A stretch of 5,665 bases of DNA. Source: an uncultured Verrucomicrobiota bacterium. GTDB lineage: Bacteria > Verrucomicrobiota > Kiritimatiellia > RFP12 > UBA1067. Below the pieces are notes generated by a model, which searched no databases, had not been told where the DNA came from, and saw only the letters and a program-made list of their open reading frames with translations. This document shows, in pieces, positions 4,365-5,665 of this stretch (within the stretch, counting starts at the first letter, position 1; each line of letters opens with the position of its first letter). Both the position numbers and the translations under genes were made by a program. The DNA lies in NCBI GenBank assembly GCA_945613785.1, contig CALZAJ010000112.1, forward strand, positions 1-5,665, written 5' to 3'.

Positions 4365-5665
4365 ATGAAAAATTACATTGCGGCATGTCTCGTGGTGGCG
4401 GCGCTCGCCGGCGTCGCTGCGAACGATCCCACCGACTACAAGAAGACCATCCAGCGGCGCGTCGCGCCGGTGGCGGTGAAGGGCCTCACGGCGGGCGGCA
4501 CGCTCGCCGACTTCGGGCAGGAGGCGTTCGGCTTCCTGGAGTTCACGCCCCCGAAGGGGACGCGGGGGGCGTACGAAGTGTGGCTTGGCGAACTCGTGAC
4601 GCCGGAGGGGGGCGTGAACCGGAAGCCGGGGGCGACGATCCGCGCCGTGCGCGTCGCCGGGACGATCGCGGCGGACGGCGTCCACCGCGTGCCGCTGCCC
4701 CCGGACGCGCGCAACACGTCGGGCGGACGCGAGGGCGGGGCCATCCCGATTCCGCCCGAGCATGGCGTCATTTTGCCGTTCCGCTACGCCGAGGTTGTCC
4801 GCGCGCCGTTTGCCGTCACGCGCGAGACGGTGCGCATGGTGGCGGTCAACTACCCGATCGACATGGCCGCTTCCGCGTTCACCTGCGACAACGCGGACCT
4901 CGTGAAGGTCTACGACTTCTGCAAGCACTCTATCCTCGCGACCTCCTTCGCGGGGCTCTACGTGGACGGCGACCGCGAGCGCATCCCCTACGAGGCGGAC
5001 GCCTACCTGAACCAGCTCAGCGACTACGCGGTCCACCCCGACCCCTCGCTCGCCCGTGCGAGCCTCGTCTACCTCATGGCGCATCCCACCTGGCCGACGG
5101 AGTGGAAGCAGCACGCCATCAAGATGGCGTGGGCGGACTGGATGTGGACGGGCGACACGCGCGCGCTCGCGCAGTTCTACGGCCAGCTGAAGGATGAGAA
5201 GCTGCTCACGCGCTTCCGCCGCGCGGACGGTCTCCTCCGCACGGGCGGCGAGCGTCTGCCCCACGCGCTCACGAACGCCTGCGGTGCGGCGGACATCGTC
5301 GACTGGCCGCCGTGCGAGCGCGACGGCTTCGTCTTCCGGGACGTGAACGCCGTCGTCAACGCCTTCCACTACCGCAACCTGCTGGAGATGGCGGACATCG
5401 CGCGCGCGCTCGGACGGACAGCGGACGCGGCCGCCTTCGCCGCCGACGCCCGCACCGTCCACGCCGCCTTCCAGAAGGTCTTCTTCGACCCCGCGCGCCG
5501 CGTCTACCGCGACGGCGAGGGGACGGATCACGCCTCGCTCCACGCGAACGCGGCCGCGCTCGCGTTCGGCCTCGTGCCGCGCGCCCATCGCCAGGAGGTC
5601 GTCTCGTTCTGCGCGTCGCGCGGGATGGCGTGCAGCGTCTACTTCGCGCAGTATCTGCTGGAGGC
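4365..5665 (+). CDS. Exported six-hairpin glycosidase, GH78 alpha-L-rhamnosidase-like (3' partial)
   Basis: The frame is open from the ATG at 4365 to the window edge (433 codons plus two bases), so the C-terminus is missing. GH78 enzymes hydrolyse terminal alpha-L-rhamnose from plant or microbial glycans by inversion; the exact substrate here is unknown. A signal peptide covers about residues 1-19 (IAACLVVAALAGVAA). Residues 45-165 look like an N-terminal beta-sandwich. The (alpha/alpha)6 barrel starts near FTCDNADLVKVYDFCKHS and contains DGDRERIPYEAD at 201-212, in the place of the GH78 signature RDER.GWTGD. By that alignment E205 would be the general acid. Further supports are HPTWPTEWKQH (240-250), WADWMWTGD (256-264), VDWP (312-315) and HASLHANAAALAFGLVP (389-405). 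The catalytic base is expected beyond the window. ATG 4365 is the only start after the in-frame TGA at 4329-4331. GC is visibly higher than in the preceding gene. A related six-hairpin family with another sugar specificity is possible. Confidence 0.85.
   Translation, partial: MKNYIAACLVVAALAGVAANDPTDYKKTIQRRVAPVAVKGLTAGGTLADFGQEAFGFLEFTPPKGTRGAYEVWLGELVTPEGGVNRKPGATIRAVRVAGTIAADGVHRVPLPPDARNTSGGREGGAIPIPPEHGVILPFRYAEVVRAPFAVTRETVRMVAVNYPIDMAASAFTCDNADLVKVYDFCKHSILATSFAGLYVDGDRERIPYEADAYLNQLSDYAVHPDPSLARASLVYLMAHPTWPTEWKQHAIKMAWADWMWTGDTRALAQFYGQLKDEKLLTRFRRADGLLRTGGERLPHALTNACGAADIVDWPPCERDGFVFRDVNAVVNAFHYRNLLEMADIARALGRTADAAAFAADARTVHAAFQKVFFDPARRVYRDGEGTDHASLHANAAALAFGLVPRAHRQEVVSFCASRGMACSVYFAQYLLE

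Noticed and set aside
4357..4368. Mini-frame ATG-CGT-GCA-TGA overlapping the hydrolase start as a possible translational coupler
   Set aside because: Its ATG overlaps the last bases of the -10 box, so it would lie upstream of the predicted transcript start. It has no Shine-Dalgarno and is most likely chance.
4361..5197. A GTG-started 278-codon plus-strand frame overlapping the hydrolase
   Set aside because: It is an Arg/Gly-rich out-of-frame reading of the same DNA. The frame from ATG 4365 has the signal peptide and glycosidase motifs and stays open to the window end.
4008..5588. A 526-codon minus-strand open frame spanning the intergenic gap and the hydrolase
   Set aside because: It is rich in R, V, E and A with low-complexity patterns and crosses the promoter region. 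The plus-strand GH78-type frame has specific catalytic-domain motifs, so this is its shadow.

Overview
The window carries two long same-strand genes for exported proteins, behind a lower-GC leader of about 270 bases. The layout suggests a gut or rumen member of the Kiritimatiellota/Verrucomicrobiota (PVC group). The grounds are the giant secreted beta-rich protein with an N-terminal lectin-like domain, its characteristic C-terminal block (reading 'GTYTAAQL...LGL...' and ending 'GGRLLIIIR'), and a neighbouring exported glycoside hydrolase. This placement rests on family resemblance from memory, not on a database search.

Layout: (1) Bases 1-273 are an AT-richer leader. It may hold the last codons of an upstream gene (to 47), several small inverted repeats, an extended -10 promoter (230-238) and a Shine-Dalgarno (261-267). 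(2) Bases 274-4152 encode a 1292-residue exported protein: signal peptide, concanavalin A/LamG-like domain, Fn3-like segment, Calx-beta-like domain, and two copies of a glycine-rich beta-repeat module of about 200 residues. Its C-terminus appears broken by a one-base frameshift near 4112-4128. The natural ending lies in the next frame and stops at 4259. (3) Bases 4260-4364 are a short intergenic space with two hairpins and a perfect extended -10 box (TGCTATAAT). That box sits so close to the next ATG that the transcript should be leaderless. (4) From 4365 to the window end runs the first 433 codons of an exported six-hairpin glycosidase of the GH78 (alpha-L-rhamnosidase-like) type. It is truncated only by the window edge.

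Inference on how the genes relate: a secreted or surface carbohydrate-binding/adhesive protein sits next to an exported enzyme that probably removes rhamnose-like sugars, which fits a polysaccharide-degrading lifestyle. Each gene seems to have its own promoter with the same TGNTAWAATG form, so they need not be one operon. I see no CRISPR, RNA gene, insertion sequence or defence system. The points most worth a second look are the frameshifted C-terminus, the two-module duplication, the shared promoter motif with a predicted leaderless hydrolase mRNA, and the atypical catalytic motif of the glycosidase.
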